Positions 1 to 14,051 of a stretch of DNA of 64,000 bases are shown piece after piece. Each line of letters begins with the position of its first letter. Within the stretch, counting starts at the first letter, position 1. The stretch comes from Variovorax sp. CF313. Lineage in GTDB: Bacteria > Pseudomonadota > Gammaproteobacteria > Burkholderiales > Burkholderiaceae_C. The stretch lies in the NCBI RefSeq assembly GCF_000282635.1, contig NZ_AKIW01000002.1, positions 26,859 through 90,858 of the forward strand, given 5' to 3'. The notes under the pieces were generated by a model that was not told where the DNA came from, did no database searches, and was given only the letters and a program-made list of their open reading frames with translations. Position numbers and translations under genes: made by a program.

Positions 1-47
1 GTTCCTTGGAAGCGATGGAGACGAAACTGAAAAGGGAGACTGGGGCC

Positions 48-389
48 TCAAGCCAGCGCGACGAGCACGCGGCCTTCCTGCACGCGCACGGCATGCGCGC
101 GCACCGAGTGCTCGGGCGCTTCCAGGCATTCGCCGCTGCGCAGGTCGAAGTGGTTCTTGTAGAGCGGCGAAGCCACGACGATGCGCTCGCCCAGGCTGCC
201 GACCAGCCCGCGCGACAGCACGCTGGCCCCCGCTTTCGGGTCGATGTTGTCGATGGCGAACAGCGCCTGCTCATGGCCGACGCTGAAGATCGCGACATGC
301 ACGCCGTCGACCAGCGCGCACACGCCGGTGTCGGGCAGGATGTCGGTGGCCGCGCACACCGGGGTCCACTGGAGCTTGTCTTGGGTCAT
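48..389 (-). CDS. nirD: Nitrite reductase small subunit NirD
   Basis: This 113-residue protein is the small, Rieske-like subunit of the cytoplasmic NAD(P)H-dependent assimilatory nitrite reductase, which reduces nitrite to ammonium. It has the usual NirD length and fold signature, including the ending around SPLYKNHFDLRSGEC that replaces the Rieske ligand region. As in many NirD proteins, the Cys-His iron ligands of true Rieske proteins are not all present, so it is probably structural or regulatory. It lies 20 bases downstream of nirB on the same strand and is surely co-transcribed with it. The ATG start follows a GGAAATCCC-type weak ribosome site. The gene after it lies outside the window. 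Confidence 0.93.
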   Translation of the reverse strand: MTQDKLQWTPVCAATDILPDTGVCALVDGVHVAIFSVGHEQALFAIDNIDPKAGASVLSRGLVGSLGERIVVASPLYKNHFDLRSGECLEAPEHSVRAHAVRVQEGRVLVALA

Positions 390-409
390 GGGATTTCCTT
401 GGGTGTTCT

Positions 410-2941
410 TCAGGCCATCGAGACGTCGGAGGCGGCTTCGCCGCGCTCTTCCACGCGGGCGGGGCGGATCTGGCCGCGCTCCTGCACGAAAACGATGTGC
501 TCGTCCGGCTTCTCGCTGTTGACGAAGGAGCGGAAGCGCTGGCGCGTGACGGGGTCGTTCACCGCGGTCTTCCATTCGCACTGGTAGGTGTCGACCACGC
601 GCTGCATCTGTGTTTCCAGCTCGTCGCCGAGGCCCAGCGTGTCCTGCAGCAGCACATCCTTGAGGTAGTCGAGGCCGCCCTCGAGGTTCTCGCGCCACGT
701 GCTGGTGCGCTGCAGGCGGTCGGCCGTGCGCACGTAGAACATCAGGAAGCGGTCGATCAGCCGGATCAGCTCGGCCTTGGTGAGGTCGCTCGCGAGCAGT
801 TCGGCATGGCGCGGCTTCATGCCGCCGTTGCCGCACACGTAGAGGTTCCAGCCCTTGTCGGTCGCGATGATGCCGACGTCCTTGCCCTGCGCTTCCGCGC
901 ATTCGCGGGTGCAGCCCGACACGCCGAACTTGATCTTGTGCGGCGCGCGCAGGCCCTTGTAGCGGTTCTCCAGTTCCACGGCCAGGCCGACGCTGTCGTC
1001 TACGCCGTAGCGGCACCAGGTGGAGCCGACGCAGCTCTTCACCGTGCGCAGCGACTTGCCGTAGGCATGGCCCGATTCGAAGCCGGCCGCGATCAATTCT
1101 TCCCAGATGGCGGGCAGCTGCTCGACGCGCGCACCGAACATGTCCACGCGCGCACCGCCTGTGATCTTGGTGTACAGGCCGTACTTCTTCGCCACCTGGC
1201 CCACCGCGATCAGCCCGTCGGGCGTGACCTCGCCGCCCGGCATGCGCGGCACCACCGAGTAGGTGCCATCCTTCTGGATGTTGCCGAGGAAGTAGTCGTT
1301 GCTGTCCTGCAGGCTGGCCAGGTCCTTCTTCAGCACGAACTCGTTCCAGCACGAAGCGAAGATGCTCGCGGCCGTCGGCTTGCAGATGTCGCAGCCCAGG
1401 CCCTTGCCGTGCTTTGCCAGCAGGTCGGCGAAGCTGCGGATCTCGCCCACGCGGATCAGGTGGTAGAGCTCCTGGCGCGAGTAGGGGAAGTGCTCGCACA
1501 GGTGGTTGTTGACCGCCATGCCGCGCTTGGACATCTCCATCTTCATCACCTGCGTGACCAGCGGCACGCAGCCGCCGCAGGTGGCGCCGGCCTTGGTGCA
1601 GGCCTTCAGCTCGGCGACGGTGCACGCGCCCTCGCCCACGGCCTCGCAGATCCGGCCCTTGGTGACGCTGTTGCACGAGCAGATCTGCGCGGTGTCGGGC
1701 AGCGCATCGACGCCCAGGCCCGGCTTGGCCTTGCCGTCGCTCGACGGCAGGATCAGGAATTCAGGGTCGGCGGGCAGCGCGATGCCGTTGAGCGCCATCT
1801 GCAGCAGCGTGCCGTACTCGGCGGCATCGCCGACCAGCACCGCGCCCAGCAGCTGCTTGCCGTCCTCGCTGACGACGATCTTCTTGTAGATCTGCTTGCG
1901 CTCGTCGACGTACTGGTAGGCGCGCGACTTCGGCGTCTTGCCGTGCGCGTCGCCGATGCTTGCAACGTCCACGCCCATCAGCTTGAGCTTGGTGCTCATG
2001 TCGGCACCGGTGAAGGCGGCGTCGTCCTGGCCGGCGATGTGCCTGGCGGCCACGCGGGCCATGTCGTAGCCCGGTGCGACGAGGCCGAAGGTCTGCTCGT
2101 TCCACGACGCGCATTCGCCGATCGCGTAGATGTTGCGGTCGCTGGTGCGGCAGTGGCTGTCGACCGCCACGCCGCCGCGCGGGCCGACGGCCAGCACGCT
2201 CTGGCGCGCCAGTTCGTCGCGCGGACGGATGCCGGCGGAGAACACGATCATGTCGGTTTCCAGGTGCGTGCCGTCGGCGAACACCATGCGGTGGCGGGCG
2301 GTCGCGCCGTCGGTGATCTCCACCGTGTTGCGGCCGGTGTGCACGTGCAGGCCCATTGCCTCGATGCTGTTGCGCAGGGCGCGGCCGCCGCCTTCGTCGA
2401 CCTGCACGGCCATCAGGCGCGGTGCGAACTCCACGACGTGGGTTTCGAGGCCCATGTCGCGCAGCGCCTTGGCGCATTCCAGGCCCAGCAGGCCGCCGCC
2501 GACGACCACGCCGCTCTTCGAGCGGGCGCCGCAGGCCTTCATGGCCTCGAGGTCCTCGATGGTGCGGTAGACGAAGCAGTTCGGGCGGTCGCGGCCGGGC
2601 ACGGCGGGCACGAAGGGGAAGGAGCCCGTCGCAAGCACCAGCTTGTCGTAGTGCACCACTTCGCCGTCGGCCGTGGTGACGGTGTTGTTGCGCCGCTCGA
2701 TGGCTGCCGCCCGCGCGGCCAGGCGCAGCGTGAAGCCGCTGCGCTCGAAGAAGCCCGGCTCGACGAGCGACAGGTCTTCCGCCGTCTTGCCGGCGAAGAA
2801 CTCGGACAGGTGAACCCGGTCGTACGCCGGGCGGGGCTCCTCGCACAGCACGGTGACTTGCGCGTTCGCGACACCGAGCTCGTGGAGTTGCTCGAGGAAC
2901 TTGTGGCCGACCATGCCGTGGCCGATGACTGCGATCTTCAT
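410..2941 (-). CDS. nirB: Nitrite reductase [NAD(P)H] large subunit NirB
   Basis: The 843-residue catalytic subunit of siroheme nitrite reductase performs the six-electron reduction of nitrite to ammonium in the cytoplasm. In order it shows an N-terminal FAD-binding motif (GHGMVG, residues 8-13), a second nucleotide-binding motif for NAD(P)H near residue 148 (VVGGGLLGLECA), a BFD-like [2Fe-2S] domain near residues 420-470 (CSCN and CGGC), then the siroheme/[4Fe-4S] cysteines near residues 634-680 (CVGSTWC and GCTREC). The open frame continues some 350 codons upstream, but the family start MKIAVIGHG with an AGGA site six bases before the ATG fixes the beginning at 2941. It heads a nirBD operon, which implies nitrate or nitrite assimilation. 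Nitrate uptake genes are not in view. Confidence 0.96.
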   Translation of the reverse strand: MKIAVIGHGMVGHKFLEQLHELGVANAQVTVLCEEPRPAYDRVHLSEFFAGKTAEDLSLVEPGFFERSGFTLRLAARAAAIERRNNTVTTADGEVVHYDKLVLATGSFPFVPAVPGRDRPNCFVYRTIEDLEAMKACGARSKSGVVVGGGLLGLECAKALRDMGLETHVVEFAPRLMAVQVDEGGGRALRNSIEAMGLHVHTGRNTVEITDGATARHRMVFADGTHLETDMIVFSAGIRPRDELARQSVLAVGPRGGVAVDSHCRTSDRNIYAIGECASWNEQTFGLVAPGYDMARVAARHIAGQDDAAFTGADMSTKLKLMGVDVASIGDAHGKTPKSRAYQYVDERKQIYKKIVVSEDGKQLLGAVLVGDAAEYGTLLQMALNGIALPADPEFLILPSSDGKAKPGLGVDALPDTAQICSCNSVTKGRICEAVGEGACTVAELKACTKAGATCGGCVPLVTQVMKMEMSKRGMAVNNHLCEHFPYSRQELYHLIRVGEIRSFADLLAKHGKGLGCDICKPTAASIFASCWNEFVLKKDLASLQDSNDYFLGNIQKDGTYSVVPRMPGGEVTPDGLIAVGQVAKKYGLYTKITGGARVDMFGARVEQLPAIWEELIAAGFESGHAYGKSLRTVKSCVGSTWCRYGVDDSVGLAVELENRYKGLRAPHKIKFGVSGCTRECAEAQGKDVGIIATDKGWNLYVCGNGGMKPRHAELLASDLTKAELIRLIDRFLMFYVRTADRLQRTSTWRENLEGGLDYLKDVLLQDTLGLGDELETQMQRVVDTYQCEWKTAVNDPVTRQRFRSFVNSEKPDEHIVFVQERGQIRPARVEERGEAASDVSMA

Positions 2942-3308
2942 TGGGGGTCCTGCACGCAGCCGGCCCTTGAAGGTGCAGCGCCGCGCTGTCGTGGCAGACA
3001 GCGGCAGCAGAGCCCCGCGACGGAACGGATGCGAAATTGGGTTGGAGCAGACGAGTTCGCGGCTTGTCGGCCGCCGGCTCGCTTGAACCCCGCCGTCGTT
3101 AGCGGAGGCACTGTGAATCGAGGGATAAGCAATATCCATGCCCGATCGTGCGGGTGCCGCGGCCGCCCTGGCCGGCCGGTTGCGCACCGAAACCGCCCCG
3201 GGCCCGGCACCGGACGCACGGGCGTCGTGCGCCTTGGCGCCGCGACGCTCTTCGCATTGGTGCACCCCGGGCGGCGGCGCAGGCTTTTCCGTATGCTCTG
3301 GGGCCTCG
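2942..3308. other. Intergenic region between nirB and ybaK-like gene
   Basis: This 367-base stretch separates the divergent nirB and YbaK-like genes and should carry both promoters. I looked for a sigma-54 (TGGCAC-N5-TTGC) promoter expected of NtrC-controlled nitrogen genes and did not find a convincing one. Frames that stay open here have no recognisable protein content. A small palindromic patch, GGATAAGCAATATCC, lies near 3122-3136 (arms GGATA/TATCC) and could be an operator, but nothing else supports it. Confidence 0.4.
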
Positions 3309-3824
3309 ATGAACCCAGAACCTGCTGAACCTGCCATGTGCGGCTCCGAACTCCATTCCCTTCCCGACGGTGTCCAGCGCGTCTCGCGCGTGCTCCAGGA
3401 CGCCGGCCATCCGCATGCCCCGCGCATGCTCGACGACGCCTGCCGCACCGCGCAGCAGGCGGCCGACGCGCTCGGCATCTCGGTCGGCCAGATCGCCAAG
3501 AGCATCATCTTCCGCCGCAAGAGCGATGAGGCGGCGGTGCTGGTCATTACCTCGGGCGACAGGCGCGTCGACGAGAAGAAGGTCGATGCGCTGGTCGGCA
3601 AGACCGGCCGCGCCGACGCCGACTTCGTGAAGGCGCGCACCGGCTTCACCATCGGCGGCGTGTCGCCGGTCGGGCACGTGACCAAGCCCGTGGTGCTGAT
3701 CGACCGCGAGCTGTTCCGCTTCGAGGAGATCTGGGCGGCCGCGGGCCATCCGCATGCGGTGTTCCAGCTGCGCCCGCACGACCTCGAGAAGCTCACCGGC
3801 GCGCCGGTGGCGGACGTGGTGTGA
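3309..3824 (+). CDS. YbaK/ProX-type aminoacyl-tRNA deacylase
   Basis: This 171-residue protein belongs to the YbaK/EbsC family, which hydrolyses mischarged tRNAs, typically Cys-tRNA(Pro), in trans. The family core is clear: a conserved Lys in the QIAKSIIFR segment, then LVITSGDRRVDEKK, and the glycine-rich GGVSPVGH loop followed by a late KPVVLIDREL strand. The frame is open further upstream, but that part is low-complexity and unlike the family, so I place the start at the ATG at 3309. The ATG at 3336 is an alternative, and neither has a strong ribosome site. The stop overlaps a GTG start of the next gene (GTGTGA), suggesting translational coupling with the DUF1289 and isomerase genes. Confidence 0.85.
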   Translation: MNPEPAEPAMCGSELHSLPDGVQRVSRVLQDAGHPHAPRMLDDACRTAQQAADALGISVGQIAKSIIFRRKSDEAAVLVITSGDRRVDEKKVDALVGKTGRADADFVKARTGFTIGGVSPVGHVTKPVVLIDRELFRFEEIWAAAGHPHAVFQLRPHDLEKLTGAPVADVV

Positions 3825-4078
3825 ACTTCGACGAGGCCGAGACCTTGGCCGAGCGCGCCGTGGCCGTGCAGGCCATGGCCGACGACGTGCCCTCGCCGTG
3901 CTCTTCCGTGTGCCGCATGGACCGCCTGAGCGGCTTCTGCGAAGGGTGTTTGCGCACCATCCCGGAGATCGCTGGCTGGAGCCGGATGGAGGACGAAACG
4001 CGACGCCACGTGTGGCGCGCGATAGAGTTGCGGGCGCGGGCCGGCATCTGGCGCGCTTCAGGAGACAACGCCGCATGA
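3821..4078 (+). CDS. DUF1289 family small cysteine-rich protein
   Basis: This 85-residue protein carries the whole DUF1289 signature: PCSSVC, then MD, SGFC, CEGC and TIPEIAGW, with four cysteines spaced as a probable metal site. DUF1289 proteins are widespread in proteobacteria, usually 60-90 residues, and their role is unknown. The GTG start at 3821 overlaps the preceding stop. A later ATG at 3875 would give a 67-residue protein that still holds the complete motif. Its stop overlaps the ATG of the isomerase gene (ATGA), so all three genes form one coupled unit. Confidence 0.82.
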   Translation: MNFDEAETLAERAVAVQAMADDVPSPCSSVCRMDRLSGFCEGCLRTIPEIAGWSRMEDETRRHVWRAIELRARAGIWRASGDNAA

Positions 4079-4719
4079 AGCACATCGACTTCTATCTCGA
4101 CTTCATCTCGCCCTACGCGCACCTCGCGTTCGAGCACCTGCCGGAGGCGCTCGAAGGCCTGAGCTGCAGCGTGGCCTACAAGCCCGTGCTGCTGGGGGCG
4201 CTGCTCAAGCAGCACGGCCAGCTCGGGCCGGCGGAGATTCCGTCGAAGCGCAGCTGGACCTACCGCCACGTGCTCTGGCTGGGCCACACGAACGGCATCC
4301 GGATCGAGATGCCCGCCTCGCACCCTTACAACCCGCTGCCTCACCTGCGGCTGGCAGTGTCGACGAGTGACGACGGCAGCATCAGCCGCTTCGTGGCCGA
4401 GACCATCTTCCGCCATGTGTGGCGCGGCGGCGAAGACGCGGGCGACGCCGCGCGCCTCGCCGCGCTCACCGCGCAGCTGGCGCCGAAGCGCGACGCGAAC
4501 AGCGACGAGAGCAAGGCCCTCCTCAAGCGCAACACCGACGAGGCCCTGCAGCTCGGCGTGTTCGGCACGCCCGCCTATGTGGTCGACGGCCGCCTGTTCT
4601 GGGGCTTCGACGGCCTGCAGATGCTGCGCGCCTACCTGTCGGGCGACGCGTGGTTCGACGGCCCGCAATGGACCTCGGCGGACCAGCGCCCGTCCCTGCT
4701 GCGCAGCAGCAAAAACTGA
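4075..4719 (+). CDS. 2-hydroxychromene-2-carboxylate isomerase-like DsbA-fold protein
   Basis: The 214-residue product is a DsbA/GST-kappa fold protein of the 2-hydroxychromene-2-carboxylate isomerase family, which use glutathione in aromatic-ring degradation. It begins with the family strand KHIDFYLDFISPYAHLA, where the serine of SPYA is in the catalytic position. It ends with the cis-proline loop FGTPAYVVDGRLFWG near residues 162-176. There is no CXXC, so it is not a disulfide oxidoreductase. The AGGAGA ribosome site before the ATG and the ATGA overlap with the DUF1289 gene set the start. No naphthalene-type degradation genes are nearby, so the true substrate is open. Confidence 0.82.
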   Translation: MKHIDFYLDFISPYAHLAFEHLPEALEGLSCSVAYKPVLLGALLKQHGQLGPAEIPSKRSWTYRHVLWLGHTNGIRIEMPASHPYNPLPHLRLAVSTSDDGSISRFVAETIFRHVWRGGEDAGDAARLAALTAQLAPKRDANSDESKALLKRNTDEALQLGVFGTPAYVVDGRLFWGFDGLQMLRAYLSGDAWFDGPQWTSADQRPSLLRSSKN

Positions 4720-4889
4720 GTGACCCCCGGATTTCTTACAACCTGAAACGCGCCCCGCGGGTTTCACCTTAAACCGTAAGCACCGGTTCAGTTTCGCGCA
4801 AGGCTCGGGTCAGTCGCGCCTCCAAGAATGCCTCACGGTCCCGAAACAGTCGGGCGCCGCATGAACGCACACACACAGGAGACGACGCA

Positions 4890-6584
4890 ATGGCAGCCAC
4901 ACTAGATTCACGGGGAGTGCCGCATCCGGCCCCCCGGCCCATGTCCTCGGAGGAGAAGAAGGTCATCTTCGCCTCCTCGCTCGGCACCGTGTTCGAGTGG
5001 TACGACTTCTATCTCTACGGTTCGCTCGCCGCGATCATCGCGAAGCAGTTCTTCAGCGGCCTCGATGCGGGCGCCGCCTTCATCTTCGCGCTGCTGGCGT
5101 TCGCCGCGGGCTTCCTGGTGCGTCCGTTCGGTGCCATCGTGTTCGGCCGCCTGGGCGACATGATCGGGCGCAAGTACACCTTCCTGGTGACGATCCTGAT
5201 CATGGGCCTGTCGACCTTCATCGTCGGCCTGCTGCCCAGCTACGCGACCATCGGCGTCGCTGCGCCGGTGATCCTGATCGCGCTGCGCATGCTGCAGGGC
5301 CTCGCGCTCGGCGGCGAGTACGGCGGCGCCGCCACCTACGTGGCCGAGCACTCGCCGCACGGCAAGCGCGGCGCCTACACCTCGTGGATCCAGACCACCG
5401 CCACGCTCGGCCTGTTCCTGAGCCTGCTGGTGATCCTGGGCGTTCGCGAAGGCATGGGCGAAGCGGTGTTCAACGACTGGGGCTGGCGCATTCCGTTCCT
5501 GGTGTCGATCCTGCTGCTCGGCGTGTCGGTGTGGATCCGGCTCTCGCTGTCCGAGTCGCCGGCCTTCCAGAAGATGAAGGCCGAGGGCAAGACCTCGAAG
5601 GCGCCGCTGTCCGAATCCTTCGGCCAGTGGAAGAACCTCAAGATCGTGATCCTGGCGCTGGTCGGCCTCACGGCAGGCCAGGCCGTGGTCTGGTATTCGG
5701 GCCAGTTCTATGCGCTGTTCTTCCTGACGGCACAGCTCAAGGTGGATGCGACCACGGCCAACCTGATGATCGCCGCCGCGCTGCTGATCGGCACGCCGTT
5801 CTTCGTGGTCTTCGGAACGCTGTCCGACAAGATCGGCCGCAAGCCGATCATCATGGCCGGCTGCCTGCTGGCCGTGGTCACCTACTTCCCGGTCTTCAAG
5901 ATGCTGACCGAAGCCGCCAACCCCGACCTGGCCCGTGCACAGGCCACGGCCGGCGTCACGGTGACGGCCGACCCTGCGACCTGCTCGTTCCAGGGCAACC
6001 CGGTGGCCCGCGAGATCGACTTCAGGAGCTCGTGCGACATCGCCAAGCGCTACCTGGTGCAGAACTCGGTGAGCTATGAAAACGTGGCCGGCGCGCCGGG
6101 CTCGAAGGCCGTCGTGAAGATCGGCGACAAGTCGGTCGAGGCGCCCGTCGGCAACGTCGTGAACTCCAAGTTCGACGAGGGCTCCGCCAAGGAAATCGCC
6201 GCCTTCAAGAAGAGCGTGGCCGAAGACCTGAAGGTCGCGGGCTACCCGGCCAAGGCCGACCCCGCGAAGATGAACAAGGTACTGACGGTGCTGCTGCTGT
6301 TCTGGCTGGTGCTGCTGGTGACGATGGTCTACGGCCCGATCGCCGCGATGCTGGTGGAACTCTTCCCCACGCGCATCCGCTACACCTCGATGAGCCTGCC
6401 GTACCACATCGGCAACGGCTGGTTCGGCGGCCTGCTGCCAACCACCGCCTTCGCCATCGTGGCCTCCACCGGCAACATGTACAACGGCCTCTGGTATCCG
6501 ATCATCATCGCCGGCGTCACGCTGGTGGTGGGCACGCTCTTCATCCGCGAAACGAAGAACGTGGACATCTACGCCAACGACTGA
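4890..6584 (+). CDS. MHS-family MFS metabolite:proton symporter
   Basis: This 564-residue inner-membrane transporter belongs to the metabolite:H+ symporter branch of the major facilitator superfamily (relatives of ProP, KgtP and ShiA). Family marks include GTVFEWYDFYLYGSLA in the first helix, the loop GRLGDMIGRKYTF, a second such loop SDKIGRKP, and LGGEYGGAATYVAE. MHS members usually run to about 430-550 residues. Here roughly 120 residues (about 340-460) are inserted after helix 8, on the side predicted to be periplasmic, with two cysteines (TCSFQG, SSCDI) that could form a disulfide. A GGAG ribosome site precedes the ATG and a strong terminator follows. The substrate is not deducible; organic acids or osmolytes are typical. 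Confidence 0.88.
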   Translation: MAATLDSRGVPHPAPRPMSSEEKKVIFASSLGTVFEWYDFYLYGSLAAIIAKQFFSGLDAGAAFIFALLAFAAGFLVRPFGAIVFGRLGDMIGRKYTFLVTILIMGLSTFIVGLLPSYATIGVAAPVILIALRMLQGLALGGEYGGAATYVAEHSPHGKRGAYTSWIQTTATLGLFLSLLVILGVREGMGEAVFNDWGWRIPFLVSILLLGVSVWIRLSLSESPAFQKMKAEGKTSKAPLSESFGQWKNLKIVILALVGLTAGQAVVWYSGQFYALFFLTAQLKVDATTANLMIAAALLIGTPFFVVFGTLSDKIGRKPIIMAGCLLAVVTYFPVFKMLTEAANPDLARAQATAGVTVTADPATCSFQGNPVAREIDFRSSCDIAKRYLVQNSVSYENVAGAPGSKAVVKIGDKSVEAPVGNVVNSKFDEGSAKEIAAFKKSVAEDLKVAGYPAKADPAKMNKVLTVLLLFWLVLLVTMVYGPIAAMLVELFPTRIRYTSMSLPYHIGNGWFGGLLPTTAFAIVASTGNMYNGLWYPIIIAGVTLVVGTLFIRETKNVDIYAND

Positions 6585-6632
6585 TCGCTGCTCGCGCAGA
6601 GGAGGGCGCCATCCGCCCTCCGTTCAACAAAG

Positions 6633-6663
6633 AGGCTTCATGCCAACCGCATGAAGCCTTTTT
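6633..6663 (+). terminator. Rho-independent terminator after the MHS transporter
   Basis: A perfect 11-bp stem (AGGCTTCATGC with GCATGAAGCCT) closes a five-base loop and runs directly into TTTTTC. A second GC hairpin, GGAGGGCG/CGCCCTCC at 6601-6621, sits just before it. Together they should stop transcription from the transporter gene. Confidence 0.85.
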
Positions 6664-6703
6664 CTTGAGCCCCTTGAATCAACCTCGTCAGGAGACAGCA
6701 CCC

Positions 6704-6850
6704 ATGTGGAAACTCGCCGTCGGCTTCATCGTCTTTGCCGCCATCGCTCTGTTCGTGATTTCCAAGGCCGGCGACAAGGTCGACATGTCGGGCGAGAAGC
6801 ATGGCGCCGACGCAGCGCACGAAACGGCGCCCGCCGCCGCGCCGAAGTAG
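6704..6850 (+). CDS. Small single-span membrane protein (48 aa)
   Basis: The predicted product is 48 residues: a start MWKLAVGFIVFAAIALFVI that makes one membrane helix, then a charged, Ala/His-rich tail (KAGDKVDMSGEKHG onward). An AGGAGA site eight bases before the ATG strongly supports translation from here rather than from the upstream in-frame start at 6665. It begins just 40 bases after a terminator, so it needs its own promoter or read-through. The hydrophobic helix followed by an acidic tail, and the clean ribosome site, argue for a real gene. I do not recognise a function. Confidence 0.65.
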   Translation: MWKLAVGFIVFAAIALFVISKAGDKVDMSGEKHGADAAHETAPAAAPK

Positions 6851-6868
6851 GAAGGCGCCGCGCAGCGG

Positions 6869-7984
6869 TCAGCGCTTGAACTTGCCGTCGCTGATGATCG
6901 ACAGGTCCGCGAAATCGATGCCGCTGTGATCCTGCGGCGAGTAGCTCACCTCGAGCCCGCCGCCCAGGTCGTAGCCCCGCAGGCTGTCGAGCGCCGCCAC
7001 GATCCTTGCGCGTGTGGGCTTGGGGCCCGCGCGGCGCAGCGCCTCCACCAGCACCTTGGCCGAGGCGAAGCCTTCGAGCGTGGCCGGCGACAGTTCGGCC
7101 TGGCCCTTGGCCTGCGCGAGGGCCAGGGCTTCCTTCACCATCGGCTGGCCGAGCGAGCGCTCGTTCGGGAACACCTGCGTCACGATCACGCCGCGGCTCG
7201 CGTCGCCCAGCTGCTTGATGAAGCCCGACGAAGCGTTGTTCGACAGCGTGACCACCTGCGCCGCGGAGCCCGCGGCGCGCAGCGCCTTGATGCCGTCCAC
7301 CACGGCGACGCCCGAGCCGATCCACACCACGGCCTGTGCATCGGCATCCTTGATGGCCGGCACGATGGTTTTGTAGTCGGGCTTCTCGCGGTCGGCCGGA
7401 ATGGTCACGACCGGCTTGGCCTTGCCCTTGGTGAAGCCGGTCATCGCACCCTCGAGCGCGTCCGCGCCGAACGAGTCGGTCACATGCACCACCGCAATGC
7501 GCGTGAGGCCGATGGTCAGCAGGTGCTGCACCGCCTTCTCGGCCTCGCGCTGGTAGGTGGCGCGCACGTTGAACACGTGCTTCTGCAGCGGCTTGTGCAG
7601 CACCATCGCGCCCGTCGAGGGGCCGATGAGCGCCACGTCGTACTTGTCGAGCCACGGGATGATGGCCTGCGAGTGCGGCGTGCCGCGGCTCATGAAGAGC
7701 GCCAGCACCTTCTTGTCCTCGATCAGCACGCGGGCGTTCTCACTGGCGCGCTTGACGTCGAAAGCGTCGTCCATGCGGATCATCTCGATCTTCTCGCCGT
7801 GGATGCCCCCCTGGGCATTGGCCGCATCGATCACCAGCTGGGCGCCGCCGATGGTCTCGTTCACGCCCGCGGCCACCGAGCCGGTCATTCCGGCGGTCTG
7901 GCCGATCAGGATCTGCGCCGGAGCGCCGGCCGCCGACAGTGCCAGCAGCGCGGCGGCACACAGCGTGCGCGTCATCTTCTTCAT
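6869..7984 (-). CDS. LivK-type ABC transporter substrate-binding protein
   Basis: The 371-residue protein is a periplasmic type I solute-binding protein of the branched-chain amino acid (HAAT) class. It has a cleavable signal peptide ending near AGAPAQ, then ILIGQTAGMTGSVAAGVNETIGG, the usual opening strand and ligand loop. Later come two lobes typical of Peripla_BP_6 (for example VNDA-like DAANAQGGIHGEKIE). No LivHMGF-type permease or ATPase gene is adjacent, so it is an orphan binding protein working with a transporter encoded elsewhere or acting as a sensor. A GAGGAG ribosome site precedes the ATG at 7984. A perfect inverted repeat lies about 40 bases upstream of the start. Confidence 0.88.
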   Translation of the reverse strand: MKKMTRTLCAAALLALSAAGAPAQILIGQTAGMTGSVAAGVNETIGGAQLVIDAANAQGGIHGEKIEMIRMDDAFDVKRASENARVLIEDKKVLALFMSRGTPHSQAIIPWLDKYDVALIGPSTGAMVLHKPLQKHVFNVRATYQREAEKAVQHLLTIGLTRIAVVHVTDSFGADALEGAMTGFTKGKAKPVVTIPADREKPDYKTIVPAIKDADAQAVVWIGSGVAVVDGIKALRAAGSAAQVVTLSNNASSGFIKQLGDASRGVIVTQVFPNERSLGQPMVKEALALAQAKGQAELSPATLEGFASAKVLVEALRRAGPKPTRARIVAALDSLRGYDLGGGLEVSYSPQDHSGIDFADLSIISDGKFKR

Positions 7985-8021
7985 GGAAATTTCTCCTCTC
8001 GACAAGCTCGGAAGCAATCGA

Positions 8022-8042
8022 AAACAAATGTGCTATTTGTTT
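8022..8042. promoter_or_regulatory. Perfect inverted repeat, putative operator
   Basis: Arms AAACAAAT and ATTTGTTT flank a five-base spacer (GTGCT on the plus strand). The element is AT-rich in a very GC-rich setting and lies 38 bases upstream of the LivK-type gene's ATG and 121 bases upstream of uvrA. It looks like a dimeric repressor or activator site, but no dedicated regulator gene is adjacent. Confidence 0.5.
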
Positions 8043-8162
8043 CTAAAAGTATCTTCAACTCCATCCGGACAAACCCCTGCGAAGCCACCGACCTTGTGAA
8101 GTACTGCACGAACCCGTCATGAGCCACTCCCTAGAATGTTTGCCCCACCCCCCAAGGCACTC

Positions 8163-14012
<5,850 letters not shown>

Positions 14013-14018
14013 CGGGCA

Positions 14019-14040
14019 GGGCGGGGCGCTGTCCCCGCCC
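14019..14040. terminator. Hairpin between convergent uvrA and gabD
   Basis: An 8-bp perfect stem, GGGCGGGG with CCCCGCCC, and a six-base loop lie in the 39-base gap between two genes that converge. The flanking T-runs are short (TTCCTCGTTTC on the plus side), so it is a plausible but not canonical bidirectional terminator. Confidence 0.6.
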
Positions 14041-14051
14041 TTCCTCGTTTC

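Noticed and set aside
497..3328. A 943-codon open frame on the plus strand opposite nirB
   Set aside because: The composition is that of an antisense shadow and it shows no motif; nirB covers the same DNA with full conserved motifs.
2942..4009. Upstream extension of nirB giving a 1,199-residue protein
   Set aside because: The added part is low-complexity, runs antisense through the YbaK-like gene, and the family start with a good ribosome site lies at 2941.
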